NCBI GenBank assembly: GCA_965261725.1
Contig: CBDHDU010000044.1
Coordinates: 496,001-560,000, forward strand
Length of the DNA: 64,000 bases
Direction: 5' to 3'
Origin: CANDOC01 sp965261725
Lineage (GTDB): Bacteria > Pseudomonadota > Gammaproteobacteria > Pseudomonadales > Endozoicomonadaceae
Shown here: positions 51,903-61,203 of the stretch, one piece after another
Numbering within the stretch: the first letter of the stretch is position 1
How the letters are laid out: the number at the start of each line of letters is the position of its first letter
Translations under genes and position numbers: made by a program
The notes under the pieces: model-generated
What the model was told of the DNA's origin: nothing
Seen by the model: the letters and a program-made list of their open reading frames with translations, nothing else
Database searches by the model: none

Positions 51903-53288
51903 ATGACAATCGATAAGGACATTGTTCAGCATATTGTTTTGTCCCAATCAGCAGGCCCGATCTACCGCCAGCTTGCGAATGGGTTTGGACAACTGATTCG
52001 GCAAGGGGTTCTTCAGCCCGGGGATAAATTACCCACACATCGTGCGCTGGCGGATAATTTTCAGGTTACTGTTGGAACCGTTACCCGAGCCTATGCAGAA
52101 GCAGAAAAGCAGGGGCTGGTGGAAGCCAGAGTAGGAGCAGGCACATTTGTCAGGCAGGCAGAGAAATCAGGCTGGTTTCTTGAACCTGTGACCTCACAGA
52201 GTGACGAGTGCAATTTGGGTTACAACATTCCTCCCCCTATGGATCGCTCGCTGATGTTGCAGGCAGCCATGCAGCAGTTAATCAGCCATCCCTCCCAGCT
52301 TAATAGCTTTATGCAATACCAGAAAGCGGAAGGCTTTGAGCAGCATCGCCAATGTGTTGCTGACTGGCTGAAAAAACAGGGCGTGGCTGTTGACCCGGCA
52401 CGGATGTTATTCACATCCGGCGCACAGCATGGAACGCAGCTGGCTATTTCGGCATTGTGTCGTGCCGGAGATACTGTGCTGGTGGAAAAATACACCTATC
52501 CGGGGTTTATCAGCCTGGCGCGTCAGCAGCAATTGACCTTAAAGCCGGTTGATATGGATGAAGAGGGGCTGATACCGGAATCTCTTGAAGTAGCCTGCAA
52601 GCAATACAACCCTCGAGCGATTTATTGCACCCCAACCCGACAGAACCCGACAACAGCAACGATGAGCATCTTGCGCCGACAGCAGATATTGGAAATCTGC
52701 AGGCGGAATCAGGTGATTGTGCTGGAAGATGATGTGAATGGATTGCTGCCGGCAGAGCATCCTGAGCCACTGGTTAGTCTTGACCCTGAAAATGTGATTT
52801 ATATTGGTTCGCTTTCAAAATGCCTGGCTCCCGGATTGAGAGTAGGGCATCTTCATTCACCACAGCATTTATATCGAAAGCTGGCAGTGACATTACAAAA
52901 TGAATGCTGGATGGTGAGTCCATTATTAACAGGGTTAACCTGCGAACTTATTCGAAGTGGTGCAGCAGATCAGGCTTTAAACTGGATTCGCTCCGATATT
53001 CGGCTAAGGCGAAATAAAGCTTTAGAAGCGCTGAAGGCGTTTGATATTCAGCTACCGGTAGATTGCTTTCATGGTTGGCTACCAATACCTGAAAACTGGA
53101 CGTTAAGTGATTTTGTCCGTGCCTGCCGTGAAGCAAAGGTGACATTGAAATCAGGAGAACTGTTTATGCCACCCGGTTGCTTGCATCCCCATGCTGTAAG
53201 ATTGGCAATAAGTGCTACGGACAATCTGGAACAACTGAAATCGGGATTATATGAAGTCCGTTGTTTACTTAATCAGGGGTTGGATTAG
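51903..53288 (+). CDS. MocR family regulator (GntR helix-turn-helix plus aminotransferase-like domain)
   Basis: 461 residues. The N-terminal GntR winged helix (about 15-85: LQPGDKLPTHRALADNFQVT, GLVEARVGAGTFV) is joined to a fold-type I PLP domain with LFTSGAQHGTQLAI, YCTPTRQNPTT and the PLP lysine in IYIGSLSKCLAPGLRVG. MocR proteins sense amino acids or vitamin B6 vitamers. Divergent from lysE with a palindrome between them. The 3' end overlaps the next minus-strand gene by 20 bases. Confidence 0.93.
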   Translation: MTIDKDIVQHIVLSQSAGPIYRQLANGFGQLIRQGVLQPGDKLPTHRALADNFQVTVGTVTRAYAEAEKQGLVEARVGAGTFVRQAEKSGWFLEPVTSQSDECNLGYNIPPPMDRSLMLQAAMQQLISHPSQLNSFMQYQKAEGFEQHRQCVADWLKKQGVAVDPARMLFTSGAQHGTQLAISALCRAGDTVLVEKYTYPGFISLARQQQLTLKPVDMDEEGLIPESLEVACKQYNPRAIYCTPTRQNPTTATMSILRRQQILEICRRNQVIVLEDDVNGLLPAEHPEPLVSLDPENVIYIGSLSKCLAPGLRVGHLHSPQHLYRKLAVTLQNECWMVSPLLTGLTCELIRSGAADQALNWIRSDIRLRRNKALEALKAFDIQLPVDCFHGWLPIPENWTLSDFVRACREAKVTLKSGELFMPPGCLHPHAVRLAISATDNLEQLKSGLYEVRCLLNQGLD

Positions 53289-54072
53289 TAGACAGAAAGC
53301 GGGCATCAGGGGCAGATTTAACTGCAAGAAACCGGTGCCGCAAATAATCAATAAACCAGATACCTTTTCTGTCTTTGTAAACCGGAGCCATTTCAGCTGA
53401 CAGTTCCTGAATAAACTCAGGCCATAAAGCTTCTCCAACTATGGAAGGTATTGGATTGAAAATGGATTCCACGAAATCTTTCAAATCACCCGGTATTCGG
53501 ATTTGGTTTTCAACCAGCATATAAGTTTCGAAGCGGAATCCCGCAGCTTCAATGTTCTGGCGGAGACGCTCCGGGGTTGCAAAGTTTCTTGGAACAACTT
53601 CGTCCAGATTTAAACCATAGCTTGATAGAACCTTATCAAAGTAACCCAGAAAGCGGTTACCTCCGAATGAAGGGGCTGCAGCAACCTCTGCTGCAAACCG
53701 GCCATTAGGCTTTAGAGCTTTATTCAGGCTCTTAAAAAACGAAGGGTGATCAGGTATCCAGTGGATAGCCCAGTTGGAATAAGCTGCATCAAACTCTTCA
53801 TTAAACGGCAGGTTTTGAGCGTCCATCACTCTGGCATCAATACCGTTTTGACGGGCACGTTCAACCTGATTCGGATCAAGATCAATACCTACAAGCTCTG
53901 CTCCGCGAGCTGTTATCTGCAGGCTCATTGAACCTTCGCCACAACCGATATCAAGCACTCTCATCCCCGCAGCAGGGTTCAGGAGTTCAATCGTCTCCAT
54001 GGAGTACTTCAGAGGGAGCTGAGCGTATCGGCTGTAGCGCTCGGGGTTCCAGTCGTGATGAATTTTGCTCAT
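53269..54072 (-). CDS. SAM-dependent class I methyltransferase
   Basis: 267 residues from ATG 54072 (MSKIHHDWNPERYSRYAQL); ATG 54090 would add six. SAM motif VLDIGCGEGSMSLQI (about 38-52), the acidic loop GIDLDPNQVERAR, and DAAYSNWAIHWIPDH, resembling trans-aconitate methyltransferase-type enzymes. The substrate is unknown. Overlaps mocR's 3' end convergently. Confidence 0.88.
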   Translation of the reverse strand: MSKIHHDWNPERYSRYAQLPLKYSMETIELLNPAAGMRVLDIGCGEGSMSLQITARGAELVGIDLDPNQVERARQNGIDARVMDAQNLPFNEEFDAAYSNWAIHWIPDHPSFFKSLNKALKPNGRFAAEVAAAPSFGGNRFLGYFDKVLSSYGLNLDEVVPRNFATPERLRQNIEAAGFRFETYMLVENQIRIPGDLKDFVESIFNPIPSIVGEALWPEFIQELSAEMAPVYKDRKGIWFIDYLRHRFLAVKSAPDARFLSTNPTPD

Positions 54073-54176
54073 TGGGCGTCGTGGTAACAATACTGGTTAA
54101 AAGATCTCAGTTACCTTGGCAGTATGGTTACCACGGCTGATCTTGCCACTAAAAACGACAGTGGTACTGCCGGCGT

Positions 54177-55589
54177 TTAAATATCCAGCATTTTTCCCGG
54201 GTTCATGATGTTATTTGGATCAAAAGCTTTTTTAATGGCTTTCATATAGCTGATTTCTGCTTCAGAGCGGGAGTACTCAAGCCACTTCTTTTTCAGAAGT
54301 CCGACACCATGCTCGGCAGAAACTGACCCCTTATATTTCCTGACGATATCAAACACTTCAAGGCTGACATGCTCGCATTGTTGCAGGAAATCATCCCGGT
54401 CCAGGTTATCTGGCTTAAGGATATTCAGGTGCAGGTTGCCATCACCAATATGCCCGAACCAGATGATTTCAAAGTCAGGGTATTGTGCAGTGACGACCTG
54501 TTCAATTTCATTAAGGAAGGCTGGAACCTTTGAAGTGACAACGGAAATATCGTTTTTATAAGGCGTCCAGCGGGAAATGGTCTCGCTGATATATTCCCGG
54601 CATTTCCAGAGGTTTTCCAGCTGACTCAGGCTTTGGCTAATCACACCATCCTCAACATCGCCAGCTTCGAGGCATTCTTCGAACAGGCTCATCGCCTGTT
54701 CCATCAGTTCTTCATTCAGGCACTCGAATTCCAGCAGGGCATAGTAAGGTGTTTGGCTTTCAAAAGGACGTTGAACCTGATGATGTTCTATCACCTTAGA
54801 GAGTGCTTCTTCTGAAAAGAACTCAAAGGCCGTCAGGTCAATGCTTTTTTGGAAGCGCTCCAGTATTCGCATAATGGCAGGCATATCCGGTACGCCCAAC
54901 ATCAAAGCGGTGAGCTCGCGTGGAGGTCTGACCAGCCGCATGGTTGCTTCTACAATCAGCCCCAGCGTTCCTTCTCCACCAATAAACAGCTGGCGAAGAT
55001 CATAGCCAGTGTTGTTTTTAATCAGATCGTGATTCAGTTCAAGAATATCACCCGTGCCGGTAACAACTTTTAGTCCGGCTACCCTGTCCCGGGTCATGCC
55101 ATAACGAATAACTTTGATACCACCGGCATTGGTCGCAATATTGCCGCCAATCTGGCTTGAGCCGCTGGAGGCAAAATCGACGGGGTAATATAAATCCTGT
55201 TCTTCAGCAAAATTCTGGAGTTGTTCTGTGATGACGCCAGCTTCGCAGTGGGCTGTGCGATCTACCGGGTTAAAGCCAGTGATCTTATTCATCCGGTCAA
55301 AGGAAATGACCAGTTCGCCGTTCAGGGCTACGGCACCACTACTCAAACCAGTACGCCCGCCGGAAGGTACAATGTCCAGCTGTTTTTCATTGGCATACTT
55401 AACCAGCGCCTGCACTTCACTGATACTCTGTGGGAATACAATGGCAAGCGGTGCAGGAGTGTGAAAGCGGGTCCAGTCCCGTCCCCAGTTTTCGAGTGAT
55501 TCTGAATCAGTTAAAACGCGTTTGGATTCCAGCAGCTGTTCAAGCTGGGCAATAATTTCAGAGGTACTGGCTTCCCGCTGACTGCTCAT
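54177..55589 (-). CDS. FAD-binding oxidoreductase, D-2-hydroxyglutarate dehydrogenase-like
   Basis: 470 residues from ATG 55589 (MSSQREASTSEII). The FAD PCMH domain (about 35-215) has IVPSGGRTGLSSGAV and SQIGGNIATNAGGIKVIRYG; the C-terminal FAD-oxidase domain has WFGHIGDGNLHLNI and SAEHGVGLLKKKW. It belongs to the D-lactate/D-2-hydroxyglutarate dehydrogenase group. Its divergent neighbour is serA; in Pseudomonas the same pairing lets this enzyme recycle the D-2-hydroxyglutarate made by SerA. That role is inferred from the pairing. Confidence 0.85.
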   Translation of the reverse strand: MSSQREASTSEIIAQLEQLLESKRVLTDSESLENWGRDWTRFHTPAPLAIVFPQSISEVQALVKYANEKQLDIVPSGGRTGLSSGAVALNGELVISFDRMNKITGFNPVDRTAHCEAGVITEQLQNFAEEQDLYYPVDFASSGSSQIGGNIATNAGGIKVIRYGMTRDRVAGLKVVTGTGDILELNHDLIKNNTGYDLRQLFIGGEGTLGLIVEATMRLVRPPRELTALMLGVPDMPAIMRILERFQKSIDLTAFEFFSEEALSKVIEHHQVQRPFESQTPYYALLEFECLNEELMEQAMSLFEECLEAGDVEDGVISQSLSQLENLWKCREYISETISRWTPYKNDISVVTSKVPAFLNEIEQVVTAQYPDFEIIWFGHIGDGNLHLNILKPDNLDRDDFLQQCEHVSLEVFDIVRKYKGSVSAEHGVGLLKKKWLEYSRSEAEISYMKAIKKAFDPNNIMNPGKMLDI

Positions 55590-55789
55590 TTTAATACCGG
55601 GCCTCATTTTTTAGACGATTTATAGGGTCTGAAGGCGGTTGTTACGTAGTTTCCGTTGGTGGTCATGTTATCATACTCGTTCGGTTTGTCGTGAAGCGCT
55701 GTGCCCCGGATACCTGAAAACAATAAATAAAAGGTGTGGGCAGCAGGATTACGGCGTAATGGCTGCGAATAATAAACCCAGGAGTCATC

Positions 55790-57019
55790 ATGGCCACGAC
55801 GTCTCTGGACAAGAGAAAAATAAAGATTCTTTTGCTTGAAGGTGTACATGCCTCTGCCGTTGAAAGCTTTGAAGCCAGCGGTTACAGCAATATTGAATAC
55901 CTCACCACATCCCTTCCGGATGATGAACTGAAAGCCAAAATCAGTGATGCCCATTTTGTGGGTATTCGTTCCCGTACTCAGCTAACCGACGATGTGTTTG
56001 AAGCGGCTGAAAAACTGCTGGCGGTGGGCTGTTTCTGTATCGGAACCAATCAGGTTGATCTGGAAGCAGCAACCAAACACGGGGTAACGGTTTTTAATGC
56101 CCCGTATTCCAATACTCGTTCTGTAGCTGAACTGGTGTTAGGTGAGGCGATACTGCTGTTGCGGGGTATTCCTGAAAAAAGCACACTGGCTCATCAAGGT
56201 GTATGGCGCAAATCAGCCAGCAACAGTTATGAGCTCAGAGGTAAAAAACTGGGCATCGTGGGTTACGGTAATATCGGTAGCCAGCTAAGTGTGATGGCTG
56301 AATCCATGGGAATGGAAATCTGCTTCTATGACACGGTTTCCAAACTGCCATTAGGTAATGCTGGGCAGGTGCGCGATCTGGATGAGCTGCTTGGTAAAAG
56401 CGATATTGTTACTCTGCATGTGCCGGAAAACCCCTCTACTCAGTGGATGGTTGGTGAAAAAGAAATTGCTGCGATGAAAGATGGCAGCATTCTTTTGAAT
56501 GCATCCAGAGGTACCGTGGTGGATATTCAAGCGCTGGCATCAGCACTGGAAACCGGTAAGTTGTCCGGAGCTGCGATTGATGTGTTCCCGGAAGAACCGC
56601 GCTCTAATAATGAAGAATTTATTTCAGCTTTGCGCGGGCATAAAAATGTGATTCTGACACCGCATATTGGTGGCAGCACACTGGAAGCGCAGGCGAATAT
56701 TGGTAAGGAAGTCGCTGAGAAACTGGTGAAATACAGTGACAACGGTACATCTTTGTCTTCTGTTAACTTCCCTGAAGTGGCTTTGCCGGGGCATCCGGGC
56801 AGTCATCGTATCCTGCATATTCATCGTAATATGCCAGGTGTACTGGGGGCGATTAACCAGATCTGTTCTGATAACAATATCAACATTACCGGTCAGTATC
56901 TGCAGACTCGCGGTGATATTGGTTATGTTGTGATTGATCTTGATGCTTCTAACAGCAGTGTTGCTCAGGAAAAACTACAGCAGGTTGAAGGTACGGTTCG
57001 CTGCCGGGTGCTGTACTGA
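55790..57019 (+). CDS. serA: D-3-phosphoglycerate dehydrogenase
   Basis: 409 residues, the length of the E. coli-type enzyme. Substrate domain and NAD-binding motif GIVGYGNIGSQ, with catalytic Arg in NASRGTVVD, Glu in FPEEP and His in LTPHIGGST; a C-terminal ACT domain (about 335-409, HRNMPGVLGAINQI) should bind serine for feedback control. First step of serine synthesis. ATG 55790 follows AGGAG by about six bases. Divergent from the flavoenzyme. Confidence 0.96.
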   Translation: MATTSLDKRKIKILLLEGVHASAVESFEASGYSNIEYLTTSLPDDELKAKISDAHFVGIRSRTQLTDDVFEAAEKLLAVGCFCIGTNQVDLEAATKHGVTVFNAPYSNTRSVAELVLGEAILLLRGIPEKSTLAHQGVWRKSASNSYELRGKKLGIVGYGNIGSQLSVMAESMGMEICFYDTVSKLPLGNAGQVRDLDELLGKSDIVTLHVPENPSTQWMVGEKEIAAMKDGSILLNASRGTVVDIQALASALETGKLSGAAIDVFPEEPRSNNEEFISALRGHKNVILTPHIGGSTLEAQANIGKEVAEKLVKYSDNGTSLSSVNFPEVALPGHPGSHRILHIHRNMPGVLGAINQICSDNNINITGQYLQTRGDIGYVVIDLDASNSSVAQEKLQQVEGTVRCRVLY

Positions 57020-57098
57020 TTTCCTGCCCGAGAATAGGTTTTTGCAGGACAGGGGGCTTACAGTGTCTGACCTAACTGAGTCTCACATCGTGCTCCTG

Positions 57099-58136
57099 TT
57101 ACTGATCTTGCTCTTGGGTTTTTCGGTGAAAGATATTTGAAATGGCAGAGGGCATAATAGAAGGGGCTTGCTGCCATAGCTTTCCCGCCGTTACCCTTGG
57201 AGCTGCGACAGCTTTTAGTGTCTGGCTTATAAAAGGCTGTGTCTGGGTGAGTAGCGATTGTGAGGATGCTAGCGGGTGTCTAACTGTGCTATAGACATTG
57301 CCGGCTAGTTTCGGAACAGCTTTTACTGTATCTGGAATAGGCAAACGTTCAATTTGACGCTCACCCCATTGCATCCAGCTTTCAGGGCTTGGATCGGATA
57401 AAAAATCTTGCGGGAGAGGCGCGTTATTGAGCGCCATTTGTGCCTCTACTGGGTCACAGTCAATGAAATCTGTTGATTCGAGTTTGAATATGACGCCAGT
57501 GTTATCTTGTGTCAGGGTCAAGTAATGGCTGTCGACAGTGACAGTCTCCCCCTGAGTTACTGATGAGGGAAAGTTGCTTGAACGGAAAGTAAGAAGAGTC
57601 TCAGAATTATTAGTAAGTAGATTGAGAAGTCGCCATGTGCGTGGATCCAGAATAGATTCTGAATTAAACCAGGTTGGTTTAGGCACAGGTCGGCATCCTA
57701 GTAAAAGTGACAAGATCCCTACGGTTTTGGTTGATGTGAACATTAACAGAGGTTGTATATGCTCTGTTGGGAGTGGAGATGTGTTTGTTTCTATGAGATA
57801 GGTTCTGACATTATCGATAAGCTCATCCAAATGCCATGACCCGTTGCTGTTACGAACTAATATGGCTTTATTCTTGAACCATAACTCCATTAAGAAATGT
57901 TTATCCGGAAATTGTTTGCATGGTTTCAGAGTAAGTTTGCTGGCGGGTAAAGAGAAAGCCGTGTGTCCCACCCCTTTGCACTGGGTTAATATCAGGGAGT
58001 TGCTATCTGGGGCTGCCACTACGGTGAACTGGGGGGTATCGTCAAATACAAACTCTATTTTCTTTCCCTCGGAATAAGTTGCGAAGCAACCCAAAATCAG
58101 AACAAGCAATCCAATACAAACAGTCAGGTGCATCAT
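57099..58136 (-). CDS. exported protein of unknown function (345 aa)
   Basis: 345 residues starting with a hydrophobic leader (MHLTVCIGLLVLILGCFATYSEGKK split as MHLTVCIGLLVLILGC and FATYSEG), with a possible lipobox at LILGC. The mature part has no motif I know; the last third is rich in Ala, Pro and Gln and ends in a basic tail (NIFHRKTQEQDQ). It may be lineage-specific. Convergent with serA; TrhP gene next on the same strand. Confidence 0.65.
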   Translation of the reverse strand: MMHLTVCIGLLVLILGCFATYSEGKKIEFVFDDTPQFTVVAAPDSNSLILTQCKGVGHTAFSLPASKLTLKPCKQFPDKHFLMELWFKNKAILVRNSNGSWHLDELIDNVRTYLIETNTSPLPTEHIQPLLMFTSTKTVGILSLLLGCRPVPKPTWFNSESILDPRTWRLLNLLTNNSETLLTFRSSNFPSSVTQGETVTVDSHYLTLTQDNTGVIFKLESTDFIDCDPVEAQMALNNAPLPQDFLSDPSPESWMQWGERQIERLPIPDTVKAVPKLAGNVYSTVRHPLASSQSLLTQTQPFISQTLKAVAAPRVTAGKLWQQAPSIMPSAISNIFHRKTQEQDQ

Positions 58137-58223
58137 GACGCCTCCCTCTGCTTGTATTCATCCCAACGTTATCTTCACGTCAGGATGAATACTGATAAGG
58201 CTGAGCGTAAACGAATATAGAGG

Positions 58224-59582
58224 TCAGGCTGCCTGATGATCCGCGTTAGGCAGATTTCTTACCAACAGAGAGAAATCATTTGGCTGGCTGCCTTCAGGTA
58301 ATGGAATTTTCACCTGATGACCAGAGCCGGGAGCCGCATCAACTGCTTCCCCTTTACGGTTCTCAATCGCATCCAGCTTGAATAAATGGTTGCCTTCAGG
58401 GGTCATCAGTTCCAGTGTGTCACCTTTTTCAAAGCGATTGCGCACATCGACGGTCATGAACTGATCGTTACAGTCCACAATGTCGCCAACAAACTGCTGA
58501 CGCGTACCTTTTGAAGTACCCTGTTCGTAGTTCTGGTACTCATCATGGACATGGCGACGGTAGAAGCCTTCGGTGTAACCACGGCTGGCGAGATTCTCCA
58601 GCGTATCCATCATGCTCATATCGAACTTACGACCGGCAGCGGCATCATCAATGGCCTTGCGATAAACCTGGGCAGTACGGGCGACGTAATAGAAAGACTT
58701 GGTGCGGCCTTCAATTTTGAGAGAGTGAACACCCATTTCAGTCAAACGATGAACATGCTGGATAGCACGCAAATCCTTGGAGTTCATGATGTAGGTGCCA
58801 TGCTCATCTTCAAATGCAGGCATGTACTGTTCAGGGCGACCGGCTTCCTGCAGCAGGTAGATATTGTCGGTTGTTTCACCGTCACCAAGCGTTGGCTGGG
58901 GTTTAGGCTGTTCCGGTTCTATCATCTGCACCGGTACAACATCACCACCGGCGGTTTCTTTAGCTTCGTGAGCCTGATACTTCCAGCGGCAGGAATTGGT
59001 GCAAGTGCCCTGATTAGGGTCGCGCTTGTTGATATAGCCGGACAGCAAGCAGCGCCCGGAGTAGGCAATACACAGAGAGCCGTGAACGAAGACTTCGATT
59101 TCAGTTTCAGGGCATTCTTCACGGATTTCCTGAATTTCGTCCAGCGACAGCTCACGGGACAGAATAATCCGGCTGATACCCTGTTTGGCCCAGAACTTAA
59201 CGGTGGCAAAGTTTACCACGTTGGCCTGTACCGACAGGTGAACTTCCTGCTCCGGCCAGCGTTCTCTTACCTGCATGATCAGCCCGGGATCGGACATGAT
59301 CAGGGCATCAGGTTTCATGGCAATAACCGGCTCCATATCCTGCATATAAGTGCGGACTTTGCGGTTATGAGGAGCGATATTGCTGGCCAGATAAAACTTG
59401 CGACCCAGGCTGTGAGCTTCTTCGATTCCGTTCCCGAGATTTTCCAGTCCGAAGTCATTATTGCGAACCCGCAGGCTGTAGCGCGGCTGGCCAGCGTAGA
59501 CCGCGTCTGCGCCATACGCAAAAGCGTAACGCATGTTCTTTAACGTACCCGCAGGTGATAGCAGTTCAGGCTTCATTTTCAT
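58224..59582 (-). CDS. trhP: tRNA uridine-34 hydroxylase, U32 peptidase family (YegQ)
   Basis: 452 residues. The N-terminal U32 domain begins PELLSPAGTLKNMRYAFAYGADAVYAG; the Cys cluster CLLSGYINKRDPNQGTCTNSC (read in pieces from about 169) would hold an iron-sulfur cluster. YegQ/TrhP makes 5-hydroxyuridine at tRNA position 34 using prephenate. The length and the motif RYSLRVRNNDF fit. Transcribed away from rpmG's terminator. Confidence 0.92.
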   Translation of the reverse strand: MKMKPELLSPAGTLKNMRYAFAYGADAVYAGQPRYSLRVRNNDFGLENLGNGIEEAHSLGRKFYLASNIAPHNRKVRTYMQDMEPVIAMKPDALIMSDPGLIMQVRERWPEQEVHLSVQANVVNFATVKFWAKQGISRIILSRELSLDEIQEIREECPETEIEVFVHGSLCIAYSGRCLLSGYINKRDPNQGTCTNSCRWKYQAHEAKETAGGDVVPVQMIEPEQPKPQPTLGDGETTDNIYLLQEAGRPEQYMPAFEDEHGTYIMNSKDLRAIQHVHRLTEMGVHSLKIEGRTKSFYYVARTAQVYRKAIDDAAAGRKFDMSMMDTLENLASRGYTEGFYRRHVHDEYQNYEQGTSKGTRQQFVGDIVDCNDQFMTVDVRNRFEKGDTLELMTPEGNHLFKLDAIENRKGEAVDAAPGSGHQVKIPLPEGSQPNDFSLLVRNLPNADHQAA

Positions 59583-59668
59583 CGAGTATTTATTTGGGGG
59601 AAGGCGGATTATAGCAGGGTTGAACCGGCGAAAAAGTAGTCAGTGCCGTCAGTTGAAATAGTCAGACA

Positions 59669-59697
59669 CAAAAAAACCCGCCGGAGCGGGTTTTTTC
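59669..59697. terminator. intrinsic terminator after rpmB-rpmG
   Basis: AAAAAAACCCG and CGGGTTTTTT form a stem (59671-59680 / 59686-59696 region) with T/A-runs on both sides. It ends the ribosomal-protein transcript on the minus strand. Confidence 0.9.
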
Positions 59698-59710
59698 TGA
59701 AGCGTCGATC

Positions 59711-59881
59711 TTACTTGATCTTGGCTTCTTTGTACTCAACGTGCTTGCGTACAACAGGGTCGTACTTCTTGAATACCATCTTGTCCGGCGTGTTACGCTT
59801 GTTCTTGGACGTGGTGTAGAAGTGACCGGTGCCAGCAGAAGATACCAGCTTGATCTTTTCGCGAATCGCTTTCTTAGCCAT
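59711..59881 (-). CDS. rpmG: 50S ribosomal protein L33
   Basis: 56 residues, MAKKAIREKIKLVSSAGTG to YKEAKIK, the normal bacterial L33. It lacks the CxxC zinc motifs of the zinc-binding form, so it is the C-minus type. Directly downstream of rpmB in one operon, the conserved order in gammaproteobacteria. Confidence 0.97.
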   Translation of the reverse strand: MAKKAIREKIKLVSSAGTGHFYTTSKNKRNTPDKMVFKKYDPVVRKHVEYKEAKIK

Positions 59882-59897
59882 TTTGACCGCTCCTTAA

Positions 59898-60134
59898 TTA
59901 AACTCGCTCGCCACGGGCGCGCATTTCAGTCAGAACGGCGTCGATGCCCTTCTTGTCGATGATACGCATACCTTTAGAGGTAACGCGCAGACGCACGAAA
60001 CGGTTTTCAGTAGCAACCCAAAAACGCTTGTAGTGCAAGTTCGGCTCAAAGCGACGCTTGGTCTTGTTGTGAGCGTGAGATACGTTGTTACCGGTTACCG
60101 GGCGCTTGCCGGTGACCTGACAAACCTTGGACAT
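59898..60134 (-). CDS. rpmB: 50S ribosomal protein L28
   Basis: 78 residues, MSKVCQVTGKRPVTGNNVSH at the N-terminus and LTEMRARGERV at the end, typical L28. Only one cysteine, so the zinc-free form. First gene of the rpmB-rpmG operon, 16 bases before rpmG. Confidence 0.97.
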   Translation of the reverse strand: MSKVCQVTGKRPVTGNNVSHAHNKTKRRFEPNLHYKRFWVATENRFVRLRVTSKGMRIIDKKGIDAVLTEMRARGERV

Positions 60135-60548
60135 GATTTCTCTCCAACCACGTGCCAGCCATCCGACGGCCTGTGTATATGCGCAATTACATAACCAGGG
60201 GCCTGCCTGCTGTGGCTGGTTGTCAAAAACCCATGACTATACCCGAAAGCACGCCCGCTAAGGCTTCGCGATCAGGTTCATCACAGAAATTAAATTTTAT
60301 TAGTGAGTTGCCGGACCATCACCTGGCCACCGACACCCGGCCATCGCCGAAGTCTGGCAGGCCCATCACTGTTCTATAAAGAGCGGGGTTTATACCAGAA
60401 AGACTATCCCCAGACAATAATTTGTACAAAATATACGCATTTGTCAGGAGGTCAGGGCATGAGGAACGGGTATCCTCCTTAATGGTTTAACCGCTGGCAG
60501 CTATGTTAACAAATATGCTGTCATTTGTTCTGCTTCGCCGAAAAAATT
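60135..60548. other. intergenic region between rpmB and DTW gene
   Basis: About 410 bases between divergent genes; it must contain the rpmB promoter on the minus strand and the DTW-gene promoter on the plus strand. I see no gene, RNA or strong hairpin in it. Confidence 0.5.
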
Positions 60549-61181
60549 ATGACCAAAAGAAAGTGTTGTGAGCGCTGTTCCCGCCCCATAGCTTACTGCT
60601 ACTGTCAGGGGCTGGAATTGGCAAAAAACTGTACAAAAATCATTGTGTTGCAGCATCCTTCAGAGCGGAAGCATCCGCTGAATACGGCGCGTATTCTGGC
60701 GCTGGGGCTGGATAACTGTGAGCTGATCAGGGGTGAAAACTTTGCTAACAATGATTATCTGAATCAACAGATCGCTGTTAATAGAGATAACTGCTGGTTA
60801 CTGTTTCCGGGAGAAAATGCCCGGACGCCCGCACAGGTTCGGGAAGCCTCAGCAGAGCGAAATACGCCTCCTTTGATCATTGTGCTGGATGGCACCTGGC
60901 GGAAAGCCAGAAAAATATGGCATTTATCGCCTAACTTGCAGTCGCTGCCTCTCGTAGCCCTGAATGAAGTGCCTGAGTCAAACTACAGAATTCGCAAGGC
61001 ACCCAAGGCCGGGCAACTTTCTACTTTAGAAGCGGTATCATCGCTTTTAATAGGACTGGGGCAATCGACGGGGTCGCTGAAGCCTATGGAGCAGGCCTTT
61101 CACCGAATGATTGACCTTCAGATAGAGGCGATGGGAATGGAAACATTCCGGCAAAACTACCCTCACTTTATCGAAGAGTAA
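60549..61181 (+). CDS. DTW domain tRNA-uridine aminocarboxypropyltransferase
   Basis: 210 residues from ATG 60549 (MTKRKCCERCSRPIAYCYC); an upstream in-frame start at 60525 would add eight. Four N-terminal cysteines (CCERC, CYC) may bind zinc. The family motif D-x-T-W is seen as DGTWRKARKIW. Relatives (TapT/YfiP, DTWD) add a 3-amino-3-carboxypropyl group to uridine in tRNA, as acp3U47. The exact target is inferred. Confidence 0.88.
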   Translation: MTKRKCCERCSRPIAYCYCQGLELAKNCTKIIVLQHPSERKHPLNTARILALGLDNCELIRGENFANNDYLNQQIAVNRDNCWLLFPGENARTPAQVREASAERNTPPLIIVLDGTWRKARKIWHLSPNLQSLPLVALNEVPESNYRIRKAPKAGQLSTLEAVSSLLIGLGQSTGSLKPMEQAFHRMIDLQIEAMGMETFRQNYPHFIEE

Positions 61182-61203
61182 CCGGTGCTAGGGGCTAGCT
61201 GAG

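Noticed and set aside
58545..59543. Plus-strand frame of 332 codons inside trhP
   Set aside because: Antisense shadow of a conserved tRNA-modification gene.
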